Shown: one piece after another, positions 27,177 through 36,195 of the stretch
How positions within the stretch are numbered: position 1 is the stretch's first letter
How the letters are laid out: every line of letters begins with the position of its first letter
Translations under genes and position numbers: made by a program
NCBI RefSeq assembly: GCF_001306135.1
Contig: NZ_LGKP01000006.1
Location: 80,663 to 144,662 of the forward strand
From: Herpetosiphon geysericola
GTDB taxonomy: Bacteria; Chloroflexota; Chloroflexia; Chloroflexales; Herpetosiphonaceae
DNA: 64,000 nt
Reading direction: 5' to 3'
The notes under the pieces: generated by a model
Databases searched by the model: none
What the model was told of the DNA's origin: nothing
What the model saw: the letters and a program-made list of their open reading frames with translations, nothing else

Positions 27177-28886
27177 TTAGACTTCCATTACGACCGGAAT
27201 AACCATTGGGCGACGGCGGGTGCGTTCGTAGAGATAGCGCCCAACCACTTCTTTGATTTTGCGCGCTGCTGGCGATGAAACTGCTGGCGAGTTGCCCTCG
27301 GCGGTTTCTTCACCATCGCTGAAGGCCCGCGCTGGCACAACGTAGCTTTCGCTAAACGAAGCCCGCACTGCTTCCTTGGCTCCCTCGATCAAATCAGTTG
27401 AGTCACGGGTCGATACAAAGCCACGGCTGACAATATCTGGCCCGGCTACCAAATTGCCAGTTTGCAATTCGACTGAAACAACGACCATCAAAATGCCATC
27501 TTTGGCCAACATTTGGCGGTCGCGAACCACGGCGCCACCAATATCGCCAACCGAAACGCCATCAACAAAGACATGCCCAACTGGCGCACGGCTAACCAAT
27601 TTGCCATAGTTTTGGCTGAATTCCATAATCGAGCCACCCTCGGCAATCAGCACATTGTCGCCATTAAAGCCCATGCCCTCGGCCAATTGCTTGTAACGCG
27701 CAAGGTGGCGATAATCGCCGTGGAACGGGATGACATATTGTGGCTGCACCAAGTTGAGCAACATTTTTAGCTCTTCTTGGGCTGCGTGCCCCGAAACGTG
27801 GACTGGCAAATCTGAACCATAAATCACATTCGCGCCAAGTTTATACAAGTTGTCGATCACTTTGTAGACCGAAACTTCGTTGCCTGGAATTGGCGAGGCC
27901 GAAATAACGACCGTATCGCCACGCTGAATCGAAATTTGGCGATGATCGCGGTTGGCCATGCGCGAAAGCGCCGCCATTGGTTCGCCTTGGCTGCCAGTAC
28001 AGACAATGGCAATTTGATCATCAGGCAGGTTTTTCATATCGCCTGGCCGAATCAACACGCCATCGGGTACTTCCAAATAGCCCAATTCGCGCGCAATCGA
28101 GGTGTTATTTTCCATCGAGCGGCCAACAGGCACGACCTTGCGGCCATAATCAATCGCTGCATTAATCGCCATTTGCACCCGCGAAATATTCGAGGCAAAG
28201 GTGGCCATAATCACCCGCCCAGGTGCGGTAGCAAAAATTTGATCAAAGGCATCGCCAACCACGCGCTCCGATGGCGTGTAGCCCTTCGATTCCACCCGCA
28301 CACAGTCGGTCACCAGAACAATGGGATTGCGGCGGCCAAAATCAACCAAGCGATCGATTTCGGTTGGCCAGTTATCAACTGGCGTGTGGTCAAGCTTCCA
28401 GTCGGTGATATACAAGGCCAAGCCTGCTGGCGAGGTCAAGCCAAAGCCGACCGAATCGGGGATGGAGTGGGCAATGTGGAATGGCTCAATCGTGAAGCAG
28501 CCAAGCTGGAATTTATCGCCTGGGGCAATTGTTTTGGTCGAAACTTTATCGGTCAAGCGATGTTCTTTGAGCTTATTCGAGAGCAAGCCCAAGGTCAAAG
28601 TCGTGCCATAGACCGTGGGAAAGCCCAAATCGCCAATCAACCACGGCACAGCCCCAATATGGTCTTCGTGGCCGTGGGTGAGCAACACGCCGCGAATATT
28701 GGCAACTTTATCGCGTAGGTAGGTAATGTCGGGCAACACCAAATCCACGCCCATCATCTCGCTTTCGGGAAACATCACGCCCATATCGCAGATGATAATA
28801 TCTTCTTCATACTCAAAAACCCACATGTTGCGGCCAACTTCCGATGCGCCCCCAAGTGGGATAACCCGTAATTTGTTTTTAGTCAT
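27177..28886 (-). CDS. rnj: ribonuclease J
   Basis: RNA-processing endo/5'-exonuclease of the metallo-beta-lactamase/beta-CASP family, 569 residues. The metal motif is LLTHGHEDHIG near residue 74, with a further motif ITDWKLDHTP near 160. The beta-CASP region includes ATFASNISRVQM, VCTGSQGEPM and SASPIPGNE. The RNase J C-terminal domain is present with a nonconserved insert (SDGEETAEGNSPA). I chose ATG 28886 (MTKNKLRVIPLGG), the usual family start. No good ribosome site precedes it, but a 16-codon upstream ORF overlaps it. Confidence 0.95.
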   Translation of the reverse strand: MTKNKLRVIPLGGASEVGRNMWVFEYEEDIIICDMGVMFPESEMMGVDLVLPDITYLRDKVANIRGVLLTHGHEDHIGAVPWLIGDLGFPTVYGTTLTLGLLSNKLKEHRLTDKVSTKTIAPGDKFQLGCFTIEPFHIAHSIPDSVGFGLTSPAGLALYITDWKLDHTPVDNWPTEIDRLVDFGRRNPIVLVTDCVRVESKGYTPSERVVGDAFDQIFATAPGRVIMATFASNISRVQMAINAAIDYGRKVVPVGRSMENNTSIARELGYLEVPDGVLIRPGDMKNLPDDQIAIVCTGSQGEPMAALSRMANRDHRQISIQRGDTVVISASPIPGNEVSVYKVIDNLYKLGANVIYGSDLPVHVSGHAAQEELKMLLNLVQPQYVIPFHGDYRHLARYKQLAEGMGFNGDNVLIAEGGSIMEFSQNYGKLVSRAPVGHVFVDGVSVGDIGGAVVRDRQMLAKDGILMVVVSVELQTGNLVAGPDIVSRGFVSTRDSTDLIEGAKEAVRASFSESYVVPARAFSDGEETAEGNSPAVSSPAARKIKEVVGRYLYERTRRRPMVIPVVMEV

Positions 28887-28929
28887 ACGAATACAAACCA
28901 CAGTGCAAGCAGGCTCGCACTGTCGTCAT
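28879..28929 (-). CDS. 16-codon upstream ORF overlapping the rnj start
   Basis: Starts at ATG 28929 with AAAGGAG two bases upstream and ends TATGACTAA, so its stop overlaps the rnj ATG. rnj itself lacks a ribosome site, so re-initiation after this short ORF could deliver ribosomes. The spacing of the site to its own ATG is short, so it may be spurious. Confidence 0.25.
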   Translation of the reverse strand: MTTVRACLHCGLYSYD

Positions 28930-29053
28930 GGCTCCTTTCATGGATAATCCCAACCCCATTGGCTGAGATAGTTGTTAAATAAAGCTTCTTGGTCGTACCA
29001 CTCCACATAACGATGAGTAGCAGTTCTTCAGATCACAGCGTAGGCCAGCTGAC

Positions 29054-29575
29054 CTAAACTGCATTATTGGGCCAATGCTGCTTGATTTGGCTTAACAAGC
29101 TGGTTAATTGGCCAGATGTGGCATACAACGGCACTTTATTGCAATAATGGCGATAAAACCAACGCCGATACCATGGCGCTTTGCCGAATGCGTCTGTCAT
29201 CAGCACATCGATGCGCTGCACATAATCATCGTAGCTATAGGCTGGCCGCAATTGCTCAACTGCCTGCCACGGATAAAATTGTAGCAAGCCAATTGTGCGA
29301 ATCGTCAAGCCATCAGCTTCAAATTGATAGCTGGTTTGCCATTCCAAGAGCAATTGCCACAGCATGCGTGGCAAGCTCAAGCCCAAACTCAGCAAAAGAA
29401 AGGCTGTGGTTTTTTGACCAGCAGTCCAAGTTGGCGCTTGCTGTTGCCATGAACGAAACAAGGCACTTAATTCTAAGCCCAACAGATTAAATAGCAACCA
29501 CCATGTGGCGATTAATAAGCCAGTGTTCAGCAAACCCAGCCCAATTAATGATCTGCGTTGCCGAAAAAAGCTCAT
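29054..29575 (-). CDS. membrane protein, hypothetical
   Basis: Protein of 173 residues with two transmembrane helices (LIGLGLLNTGLLIATWWLLF and TAFLLLSLGLSLPRMLWQLL) followed by a cytoplasmic domain starting YQFEADGLTIRTIGL. This layout resembles small PH-domain-like membrane proteins. No family is assigned. It lies about 60 bp downstream of the uracil-DNA glycosylase gene and may share its transcript. Confidence 0.65.
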   Translation of the reverse strand: MSFFRQRRSLIGLGLLNTGLLIATWWLLFNLLGLELSALFRSWQQQAPTWTAGQKTTAFLLLSLGLSLPRMLWQLLLEWQTSYQFEADGLTIRTIGLLQFYPWQAVEQLRPAYSYDDYVQRIDVLMTDAFGKAPWYRRWFYRHYCNKVPLYATSGQLTSLLSQIKQHWPNNAV

Positions 29576-29634
29576 GCATAATCCTCTTCGCTAAATCAAC
29601 CAATTCGGATGTTCTGTGGTTTCTGCACTGAGAC

Positions 29635-30285
29635 CTAAAACATTGATGTTTGGTGTGGCGGCGTTGGCTGGTCGTTTTCAGGCTCGCTTGGTTGGCCTGC
29701 TTCTTCGTGTAAGCGCTGGTTGAGCCGCGCAATTAGCCGTGGAACCAGCCGAATATCGGCGATTGCATCGGGCATGGCGTTCATGTTGCGCAGCACATAG
29801 GCTGGGTGAAACAAGGGTAAAAATACTGTTTGGCCAACCCGTTTCACGCCCCGAATGCCATGAATTTTAGTAATTTTGCCACCAGGGAAAAATTTGTTCA
29901 TCGAATGCCGCCCAAGGGTCGCAATCAACTTGGGAGCCAAGGCCGCAATTTGGCGATCTAAAAATTGGGCACAAGCGGCAATTTCGCTTGGCTCAGGGTC
30001 GCGGTTGCCAGGTGGCCGACATTTGACCACATTGGCGATAAACACCTGTTCACGGGTAAGGCCAATTTCGGCCAGCCATTGTTCCAGTAAGTCGCCCGAA
30101 GGCCCAACGAAAGGCCGACCAAGCGCATCTTCACGTTGGCCAGGCCCCTCACCAATTAACAAAATTTCGGCATCGGCTGGGCCTTCGCCCGGCACTGCAT
30201 TGGTTCGGGTGCGACAAAGTGGGCAAGCAGTGCAGTGGGCGACTTCTTCAGCAATCAGTGCCAAGGTTGCTGCTGCATCGGTCAT
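29635..30285 (-). CDS. family 4 uracil-DNA glycosylase
   Basis: DNA repair enzyme that removes uracil. It has 216 residues. The four iron-sulfur cysteines are visible: CTACPLC near residues 18-24, C in VVKCRPPGN near 89 and C in AACAQFLD near 105. The active site has GEGPGQREDALGRPFVGPSG and the HPAYVLRN motif near 165. The C-terminus (residues 195-216) is a low-complexity Pro/Gln tail. The start at 30285 is the first ATG. Confidence 0.93.
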   Translation of the reverse strand: MTDAAATLALIAEEVAHCTACPLCRTRTNAVPGEGPADAEILLIGEGPGQREDALGRPFVGPSGDLLEQWLAEIGLTREQVFIANVVKCRPPGNRDPEPSEIAACAQFLDRQIAALAPKLIATLGRHSMNKFFPGGKITKIHGIRGVKRVGQTVFLPLFHPAYVLRNMNAMPDAIADIRLVPRLIARLNQRLHEEAGQPSEPENDQPTPPHQTSMF

Positions 30286-30384
30286 AGGCGCAATTTAAAC
30301 CCAGAGTTGCTCAAAACCTTAATCAAACATCGTTTGCATGTTTTGATATTGTACACGAATTTAAGCTTGTCTGATTCTGGATAG

Positions 30385-30999
30385 CTATTTGACACTCACC
30401 CGCTGACCAAACTTGCTTTCGGTGCCGTTGCGGAGGCGGGTAATATTATCGCGGTGCGAAACAACCACCGCTAAGGCAATCAAGCCACAGTAGGTCACAA
30501 TTGCGATGTGGGTTTGATCGAGCGCAAAAAATATGCCAGCAGTAACTGCCGCCGCGATGCTCGCCAAAATTGAGGCCAACGAAACATAGCGGGTCAACCA
30601 AACAACCAGCCACCAAACTATGGCCGCTGCCACAAAGCCCCAAGGGAACAGGCCTAAAACACCGCCCAAGCCAGTGGCCACGCCGCGCCCGCCATGAAAG
30701 CCTGCAAAAATTGGGTAGATATGGCCAACGACGGCAATAATTGCTGCCAGCACCATGGCCCAAGCATTATCGGGCAAGAGCCACCGCGCGACCCAAATTG
30801 CTGCAATGCCTTTGAGCGCATCGAGCACAAACACCAAACCGCCATAGCGCGGCCCCATGGTGCGCAGCACGTTGGTCGCGCCGGTGCGCTTGGAACCAAA
30901 CGACCGAACATCAATCCCACCAACCATGCGCCCAATCAGCAATCCAAAAGGAATTGACCCAAGCAAATAACTGATTACAGTAATCAGCAGGTAATTCAC
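30385..30999 (-). CDS. plsY: acyl-phosphate:glycerol-3-phosphate acyltransferase PlsY
   Basis: Integral membrane acyltransferase making lysophosphatidate from acyl phosphate. It has 204 residues. The conserved motifs are LLGSIPFGLLIG, SFGSKRTGATNVLRTMG and AGFHGGRGVATGLG, with several transmembrane helices. It lies 10 bp downstream of pgsA on the same strand, so two phospholipid steps are co-transcribed. Confidence 0.95.
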   Translation of the reverse strand: MNYLLITVISYLLGSIPFGLLIGRMVGGIDVRSFGSKRTGATNVLRTMGPRYGGLVFVLDALKGIAAIWVARWLLPDNAWAMVLAAIIAVVGHIYPIFAGFHGGRGVATGLGGVLGLFPWGFVAAAIVWWLVVWLTRYVSLASILASIAAAVTAGIFFALDQTHIAIVTYCGLIALAVVVSHRDNITRLRNGTESKFGQRVSVK

Positions 31000-31008
31000 G
31001 CAGCCTCC

Positions 31009-31719
31009 TTAGTCTTGGTTTTGGCGTGGTGGTTGGCGGAAAATCTCGCGAGCAGCCCAAATATATTCAACTCCCGACATGATGGTGAGCAACACCGCCA
31101 GCCACAAGACAATTGATGATAAATGGCTAAGCCACGTCAAGCCGCCACCAAAATCAATTGCATTGAACCAGCCAGCGCGGTCGATATTGGCGCGAACCAT
31201 AATCCAGCCAAGCGCAATAATCGTGATGATCATTTTGAGCTTGCCCCAGCGCCCCGATGGAATAACCACGCCTTCGGAAGCAGCTAGCGAGCGCAAACCA
31301 GTAACCACAAATTCGCGCACCAAAATAATAATCGCCGCCCAAGGCGCAAGCAGGTTGGTTGCAACCAAACAAATCAGAATGCCGGCAGTATAAATTTTAT
31401 CGGCAGTGAGATCAAGGAAGATGCCTAAGTTGCTGACCCAGCCATATTTGCGGGCCAATTGGCCATCAAGCAAATCGGTGATTGCGACGATTGCATAAAA
31501 CCAAAATGCCCAGAAATAGCTGACGGCAGTGTCGTTAAGCAACAACATCAACAACGGAATCGTTGCGATGATCCGAATCGAACTTAAAATGTTGGCCCAG
31601 TTCCATGGGTTCACCCAAGGCTTACGCCCAGCCCGCTCCTTCCTACGAAGCAGCGGGGGGCGTTTACTGCGTTGAAAACGCGGAGCGGGTGATTGCCCTG
31701 ATGAAGGTGCATTACTCAT
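31009..31719 (-). CDS. pgsA: CDP-diacylglycerol-glycerol-3-phosphate 3-phosphatidyltransferase
   Basis: Membrane enzyme making phosphatidylglycerophosphate. It has 236 residues. The CDP-alcohol phosphotransferase signature DLLDGQLARKYG...FLDLTADK is intact (both Asp pairs). A basic N-terminal extension of about 35 residues (RRKERAGRKPW) precedes the first helix. The gene begins 3 bp after the transaldolase stop, forming a tal-pgsA-plsY operon. Confidence 0.93.
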   Translation of the reverse strand: MSNAPSSGQSPAPRFQRSKRPPLLRRKERAGRKPWVNPWNWANILSSIRIIATIPLLMLLLNDTAVSYFWAFWFYAIVAITDLLDGQLARKYGWVSNLGIFLDLTADKIYTAGILICLVATNLLAPWAAIIILVREFVVTGLRSLAASEGVVIPSGRWGKLKMIITIIALGWIMVRANIDRAGWFNAIDFGGGLTWLSHLSSIVLWLAVLLTIMSGVEYIWAAREIFRQPPRQNQD

Positions 31720-31722
31720 TGA

Positions 31723-32388
31723 TTACTCAGCAAACACAGTTGCGGCATCGGGAACTTGTTTCCAATCAACTAAGAAGGTTTCGATGCCTTTGTCAGTTAA
31801 CGGGTGCTTGACCAATTGTTGCAGCACTTTGAACGGCATAGTAGCAACATGCGAGCCAGCCAATGCCGATTGCAGCACGTGTACTGGGTGGCGAATTGAG
31901 GCAGCCAAAACTTCGGTTTGGAGATTGTAATTCTTGAAGATTTGCACAATATCGCGAATCAAAATCATGCCATCTTGGCCGATATCGTCGAGCCGCCCAA
32001 GGAATGGGCTAACGAAGGTTGCGCCAGCTTTGGCTGCCAACAAGGCTTGTGAGGCCGAAAACACCAAGGTTACGTTGGTTTTGATGCCTTCGCTGGTCAA
32101 TTGCTTGACAGCTTTCAAGCCTTCGGCCATCAAGGGAACTTTAACCACAATGTTTGGTGCCCATTTGGCCAAAATGCGGCCTTCGCGGACTATTTCATCT
32201 GCTTGTAAGGCCACGGTTTCAGCACTGACTGGGCCTGGGCAAATTTCAACAATTTCTAAAACTACATCACGGAAGTTACGGCCTGCTTTTGCTGCTAATG
32301 AAGGGTTGGTGGTCACACCATCAACAACGCCCATCGCCACACCTTGGCGAATTTCTTCTACATCAGCAGTATCCAAAAAGATTTTCAT
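31723..32388 (-). CDS. tal: transaldolase, small (FSA/TalC-like) type
   Basis: Pentose-phosphate enzyme of 221 residues, the short class. It starts [14 protein letters not shown] and has [13 protein letters not shown]. The Schiff-base lysine is in [15 protein letters not shown] near residue 85, with [17 protein letters not shown] later. Fructose-6-phosphate aldolase activity cannot be separated from transaldolase by sequence reading alone. It is the first gene of the tal-pgsA-plsY operon. A -10-like TATAAT lies at 32469-32474 on the minus strand, with no clear -35. Confidence 0.92.
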   Translation of the reverse strand: MKIFLDTADVEEIRQGVAMGVVDGVTTNPSLAAKAGRNFRDVVLEIVEICPGPVSAETVALQADEIVREGRILAKWAPNIVVKVPLMAEGLKAVKQLTSEGIKTNVTLVFSASQALLAAKAGATFVSPFLGRLDDIGQDGMILIRDIVQIFKNYNLQTEVLAASIRHPVHVLQSALAGSHVATMPFKVLQQLVKHPLTDKGIETFLVDWKQVPDAATVFAE

Positions 32389-32583
32389 CCAGTTGCTCCT
32401 TTGATTGCCCTGGTTAGAACCTATGCCTCTCAGACTTCCTCTTGCATTATAGCAGCATAATGCGCTGCATTATACCTATGCAGCTTTGGATATGAAGTTC
32501 AATAAATTCGGTATCAGGGCTGAGTTTTGACCTACGCTACTTTGTTATAGTTCCTAAAAGCGTTAATTATTGGGAGGTGTGTG

Positions 32584-33201
32584 ATGGGCCGATTTGGCGA
32601 AGAACCGCTGGAATTTTTTAAACATGTCTATACTGATGTGCCACCGTGGGATGTGACCGTACCCCAACCAGCGTTGATCGACCTGATCAAGGCTTTTCCA
32701 CCGCAGAATCCTATTCTTGATGTTGGTTGTGGTTCGGGTGATTTGGCAATTGGCCTTGCTCAACTTGGCTATAGCGTTGTTGGGGTCGATTTTGTGCCAA
32801 GCGCGATTGAGCAAGCGCGCACGAAAGTTGCAGCCTTGCCCGCCGAGGTTGCCCAACGGCTAAGCTTTGAAGTTGGCGATGGCCTCAAACCTTCATTGCT
32901 CGAAACCAAATTTGGCGCAATCGTCGATACAGGCTTTTACCACTTATTCAATCAAGCTGATAGCGAGCCATTTATTGCTGATTTAGCTCAAGCTCTACAA
33001 CCGCAAGGCCGCTATTATCTATTGGCGTTTGGGGTTGAATTCGCTAGCGTCAATGTGCCTCGTGCCATCACCGAGGATGAAATTCGCAACCGCTTTACTC
33101 CTGAGCGTGGTTGGCGCATTCTGGCCTTGCATCCAGCCGAATTTCTCAATCGGGTCGGGCCACCAGTTGCTGCGCTAGCTGCCTGTATCGAACGGATTTA
33201 G
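32584..33201 (+). CDS. class I SAM-dependent methyltransferase
   Basis: Methyltransferase of 205 residues with the SAM-binding motif ILDVGCGSGDLAIGLAQLG near residue 42 and the acidic loop VVGVDFVPSAIEQAR. The substrate is unknown; the size and layout resemble small-molecule or thiopurine-type methyltransferases. The ATG at 32584 is preceded by GGGAGGT; the GTG three bases upstream is an alternative. Confidence 0.88.
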   Translation: MGRFGEEPLEFFKHVYTDVPPWDVTVPQPALIDLIKAFPPQNPILDVGCGSGDLAIGLAQLGYSVVGVDFVPSAIEQARTKVAALPAEVAQRLSFEVGDGLKPSLLETKFGAIVDTGFYHLFNQADSEPFIADLAQALQPQGRYYLLAFGVEFASVNVPRAITEDEIRNRFTPERGWRILALHPAEFLNRVGPPVAALAACIERI

Positions 33202-33521
33202 GTTCTGGGGATCGGTTGTTGGGGATCGGGGATCAGTGTAACTGCGAAGAGCACATAGATAGCGAAGGATATGGCTTTGGGCTTTGGGCTTTGGGGATAA
33301 GAGATTATTGGAAATTGTAAATCTATTGTGCTAGCCTGAAGCCTAGAGCCGATAGCCCTCCTTCCTCTGCGTTAAAAGCAATCCACTTTTAGTCAAAGAT
33401 TCCACAGATTCGCTTGATTACTGTTTCTATAGCCAAAAGCTAATAGCCTGCCCTTCTTGACGAGTAGGCTGCAAATGCTTGATAATCGATCTTGGATTCG
33501 ACCGCAAAGCAAGGAGCCGTT
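33202..33521. repeat. intergenic spacer with 7-bp periodic repeats
   Basis: No gene is seen in these 320 bp. Two tracts are periodic at 7 bp: GGGGATC-type units at 33207-33236, and TGGCTTT/GGGCTTT units at 33272-33299 that end in GGGGATA. A CCTCTGCGTTAAAA word near 33363 recurs at 51287-51301. The first tract begins within a few bases of the methyltransferase stop. Confidence 0.7.
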
Positions 33522-33860
33522 ATGCCGGGAATGACAACCTACGAGCGAGGATTGCAAATTTATCAAGTGTTGATGAGCTTTGCTTACCAACGCAAGACCC
33601 TCACATATGAAACCTTGGGGCAATTGATTGATCTCCCACACCGTTTTTTGGGAAATTACTTGGAGCATCTGTTGCGCTATTGTACCAACCAAGGACTACC
33701 TCAAATTACAATTTTGGTAGTGCGCAAAGCTGAGGGTACTCCGAGTACGGGCTTTCCTTCGGAAACAGTGGATATGGATCAAGAGCTTGAACGAGTTTTT
33801 GAGTATCCATGGTTTCGCCAAAAACCATTAACAGTCGAAGACCTCAAGGCATTAGCCTAA
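33522..33860 (+). CDS. small hypothetical protein with helix-turn-helix-like region
   Basis: Protein of 112 residues. Residues 5-60 (TYERGLQIYQVLMSF, then LTYETLGQLIDLPHRFLG) look like a winged-helix fold. A QGLPQITILVV strand and TPSTGF follow. I do not recognise the family with certainty. AAGGAG lies seven bases before the ATG at 33522. It is 25 bp upstream of the next gene and probably co-transcribed. Confidence 0.65.
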   Translation: MPGMTTYERGLQIYQVLMSFAYQRKTLTYETLGQLIDLPHRFLGNYLEHLLRYCTNQGLPQITILVVRKAEGTPSTGFPSETVDMDQELERVFEYPWFRQKPLTVEDLKALA

Positions 33861-33885
33861 AGTCAGAAAGAGAGAGGAGTAGCCG

Positions 33886-34479
33886 ATGACCTATCTTTAT
33901 ATCCTGATTGTCTGTTTGATCCTTGGTGGGTTTCTGCTTAGCCGTTTAAGGCTTGCTCGTCGTGCACCTGTGACCCTGCAAACACATGAACAGTTTTCCA
34001 CCGGAGCACAATCGGTTGAGCAATTGCTTGCAGAATGGCTTGATCAATCGTTTTCGTCGCAAAATGTTCGCAATGTGGTTGTGCAAGCAATCGCTAGTTT
34101 AAACGATAACCAAATCTTTAGCTTCGCGTTTATTTGCGATTCTGGATTATGTCTTGGTTTTATCGAACGTACATTTGATGCTAAGGGTCAAGAAACTAGT
34201 AAGCATTGTCCTTTAATCAACTTATGGACAGAAGTTCCTGAGGCCCCGATTGCGCAATTTAAGCTACCCGAGCAAGATCAATACGCAGTTTATGGATACA
34301 TGCCCAATGATTTCGATCAAATGGCCAAAATCTATTTGGCAAATGGTGAGGTATTTTATTTCGAGGCTCATTCTGGGTTGCAAGTGCGGGTATTGCCCTT
34401 GACCAATCCAGCGCTCAAAGTTCAAATTATTGATACTAACGAGGGGATGATTAATGAGTATGGATTGCCGCCTCAATAA
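33886..34479 (+). CDS. hypothetical protein with N-terminal membrane anchor
   Basis: Protein of 197 residues with one N-terminal transmembrane helix (LYILIVCLILGGFLLSRL) and a soluble remainder, probably cytoplasmic because the basic residues follow the helix. No motif is recognised. GAGAGGAG precedes the ATG at 33886. Confidence 0.65.
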   Translation: MTYLYILIVCLILGGFLLSRLRLARRAPVTLQTHEQFSTGAQSVEQLLAEWLDQSFSSQNVRNVVVQAIASLNDNQIFSFAFICDSGLCLGFIERTFDAKGQETSKHCPLINLWTEVPEAPIAQFKLPEQDQYAVYGYMPNDFDQMAKIYLANGEVFYFEAHSGLQVRVLPLTNPALKVQIIDTNEGMINEYGLPPQ

Positions 34480-34567
34480 TAGTTAACGACAGTTTGCGAA
34501 TCAGCCAATAACCGTAAAATGTTGGCCTGCACTAGCTAAACGGAGCATTAGAATCGCCTAAAAGCGC

Positions 34568-34595
34568 TTGACATCTCCATAGTTTGCACTATACT
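34568..34595 (+). promoter_or_regulatory. rex promoter
   Basis: TTGACA (34568-34573), 16-bp spacer, TATACT (34590-34595). A TTCACAAT half-site follows at 34595-34602, reminiscent of one arm of a Rex operator, but no full palindrome is present, so autoregulation is only a possibility. Confidence 0.7.
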
Positions 34596-34704
34596 TCACA
34601 ATATCAATTGAGATGCGCAATGCAGCGCCAGCCTCGTTTGAGCAGCCTCAACGGTGCATGGCCAGAGCGGCTCGTTTTGTGGTGTTTCCAAAGGAGTGTG
34701 CGGG

Positions 34705-35364
34705 ATGGACATCTCCCCCAACGCAATTCCCGATGTTGTAGTGCGGCGATTGCCAATTTACGCACGTAGCCTGAGTTATTTGGCCGAAGAAGGTGTTCGC
34801 TCGGTTTCCTCGCAAGAGTTGGGGGAACGCATTGGGGTAACTGCCGCGCAAATTCGCAAAGATCTTTCCTATTTTGGTGAATTTGGCAAACAGGGCATTG
34901 GCTATAACGTTGAGTATTTGCTGGGCCATATTCGGCGCATTTTGGGTTTGCACGAAGTTTGGCCAGTAGTGCTGGTTGGGGTCGGGCCGCTTGGGCAGGC
35001 AATTGCTCGCTACGAGGGCTTTCGTTCGCGCGGCATTGATATTATTGGGGTTTTCGATAACGATGCCTCGAAAATTGGCCTGCAACTGGGCCGCAATACC
35101 GTCCAGCCCGATTCTGATTTGCCGAAGATTTTGAAAGAACATGGTATTCGTTTGGCAATTGTGGCAGTGCCAGCAGTGCGCGCCCAAGAAGTTGTCGATG
35201 TTTTGGTTGAAAATGGTGTGCAAGGTATTTTGAACTATGCTCCAGTGGTCGTACAAACGCCCGAGAATGTTTGGGTACGTCATATCGACCCCGTGGCCTT
35301 GCTGCATAGCATGACCTATTATCTCTCGCGCGAAGATGAACACCACGCGATGAACGAACATTGA
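34705..35364 (+). CDS. rex: redox-sensing transcriptional repressor Rex
   Basis: NADH/NAD+-sensing repressor of 219 residues. The winged-helix domain is at residues 8-80 ([33 protein letters not shown]), followed by a Rossmann domain with [15 protein letters not shown] near 92 and DNDASKIG. A short C-terminal helix ([11 protein letters not shown]) completes the swapped dimer. The ATG at 34705 has AAGGAG eight bases upstream. Typical targets are fermentative and respiratory genes; none is adjacent. Confidence 0.96.
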   Translation: MDISPNAIPDVVVRRLPIYARSLSYLAEEGVRSVSSQELGERIGVTAAQIRKDLSYFGEFGKQGIGYNVEYLLGHIRRILGLHEVWPVVLVGVGPLGQAIARYEGFRSRGIDIIGVFDNDASKIGLQLGRNTVQPDSDLPKILKEHGIRLAIVAVPAVRAQEVVDVLVENGVQGILNYAPVVVQTPENVWVRHIDPVALLHSMTYYLSREDEHHAMNEH

Positions 35365-35372
35365 GCCAACAC

Positions 35373-36176
35373 CTAGCGCTGGCTTAGCAAAATTGCCAAT
35401 TGCTGCAATAGCTGCTCGATTAGGCTTTCAAGTTTGCGGCGACCTAGCCCTAAACGGCCAGCGATGGTTTGTTGGGCAACTCCATGCAGTAAAAGCCCCA
35501 ATAAGCGTGCCTGATCGCTTTCTAGCAAGGGTAAGCATGAGCGCAAGGCAACATGGGCAGCGGTTGCCCCGCCAAATTCGTCTTGCAAACCCATGCCTGC
35601 TTGCCGCCCTTGCTCGCCCACATGAAACCCAGTCGTTAGCACTGCCAAAAGATTGCGCACATCGTCGATATCCCATAAGCGTGGGGCTGGGCGTTGCTGT
35701 AATTCCAACAAATTCAGTACATCAAGCTGGCCTTGGCGAAACGCCACAGCGCTAATTTCAGCGCTCAACGCAGGCACAGGCTGGGTCATTAATTCGGCTA
35801 GCCATTGAGCTTTGAGCGGCGTTAATGGTTTGCTCAGCACTGCGCTACAACCTGTTGCCAGCGCCGCCCACTCGCGCTGTGGGTTGAGTTCGCTGCTAAT
35901 TGCCACTAAATGCACTGGCGTATGGCGCGCTTGGGCCACTGCGTCGCTGATTGCTGCGGCCAGCACCGTGCCCTCCAAGCGGGGAAAGCTGGGGTCGGGC
36001 AATTTAATATCGAGCAAGCCCAACATTGGTTGCGGCGTTTGATCGTGCTCAAACCATTGCCAAGCTTGGCGGATTGAGCGCCAAATAGTTACTTCAAAGC
36101 CAGCTTCTTGCAACAGCAACTCAGCCAAGGTTGCATGAACGTCGCTATCTTCGACCACAAATGCTCGATACTTCAC
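35373..36176 (-). CDS. response regulator with C-terminal HTH-like domain
   Basis: Protein of 267 residues. The receiver domain is at residues 1-130 with acidic pair Glu9-Asp10, phospho-acceptor Asp56 (LLDIKLP) and Lys116 (LSKPLTP). A Gln/Leu-rich middle follows, then a C-terminal segment (LLLHGVAQQTIAGRLGLGRRKLESLIEQL) that reads like a LuxR-type helix-turn-helix. It is downstream of the kinase at 36196, with a 19-bp gap, and is its likely partner. Confidence 0.82.
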   Translation of the reverse strand: MKYRAFVVEDSDVHATLAELLLQEAGFEVTIWRSIRQAWQWFEHDQTPQPMLGLLDIKLPDPSFPRLEGTVLAAAISDAVAQARHTPVHLVAISSELNPQREWAALATGCSAVLSKPLTPLKAQWLAELMTQPVPALSAEISAVAFRQGQLDVLNLLELQQRPAPRLWDIDDVRNLLAVLTTGFHVGEQGRQAGMGLQDEFGGATAAHVALRSCLPLLESDQARLLGLLLHGVAQQTIAGRLGLGRRKLESLIEQLLQQLAILLSQR

Positions 36177-36195
36177 CGCTAAATCCTCCTACATG

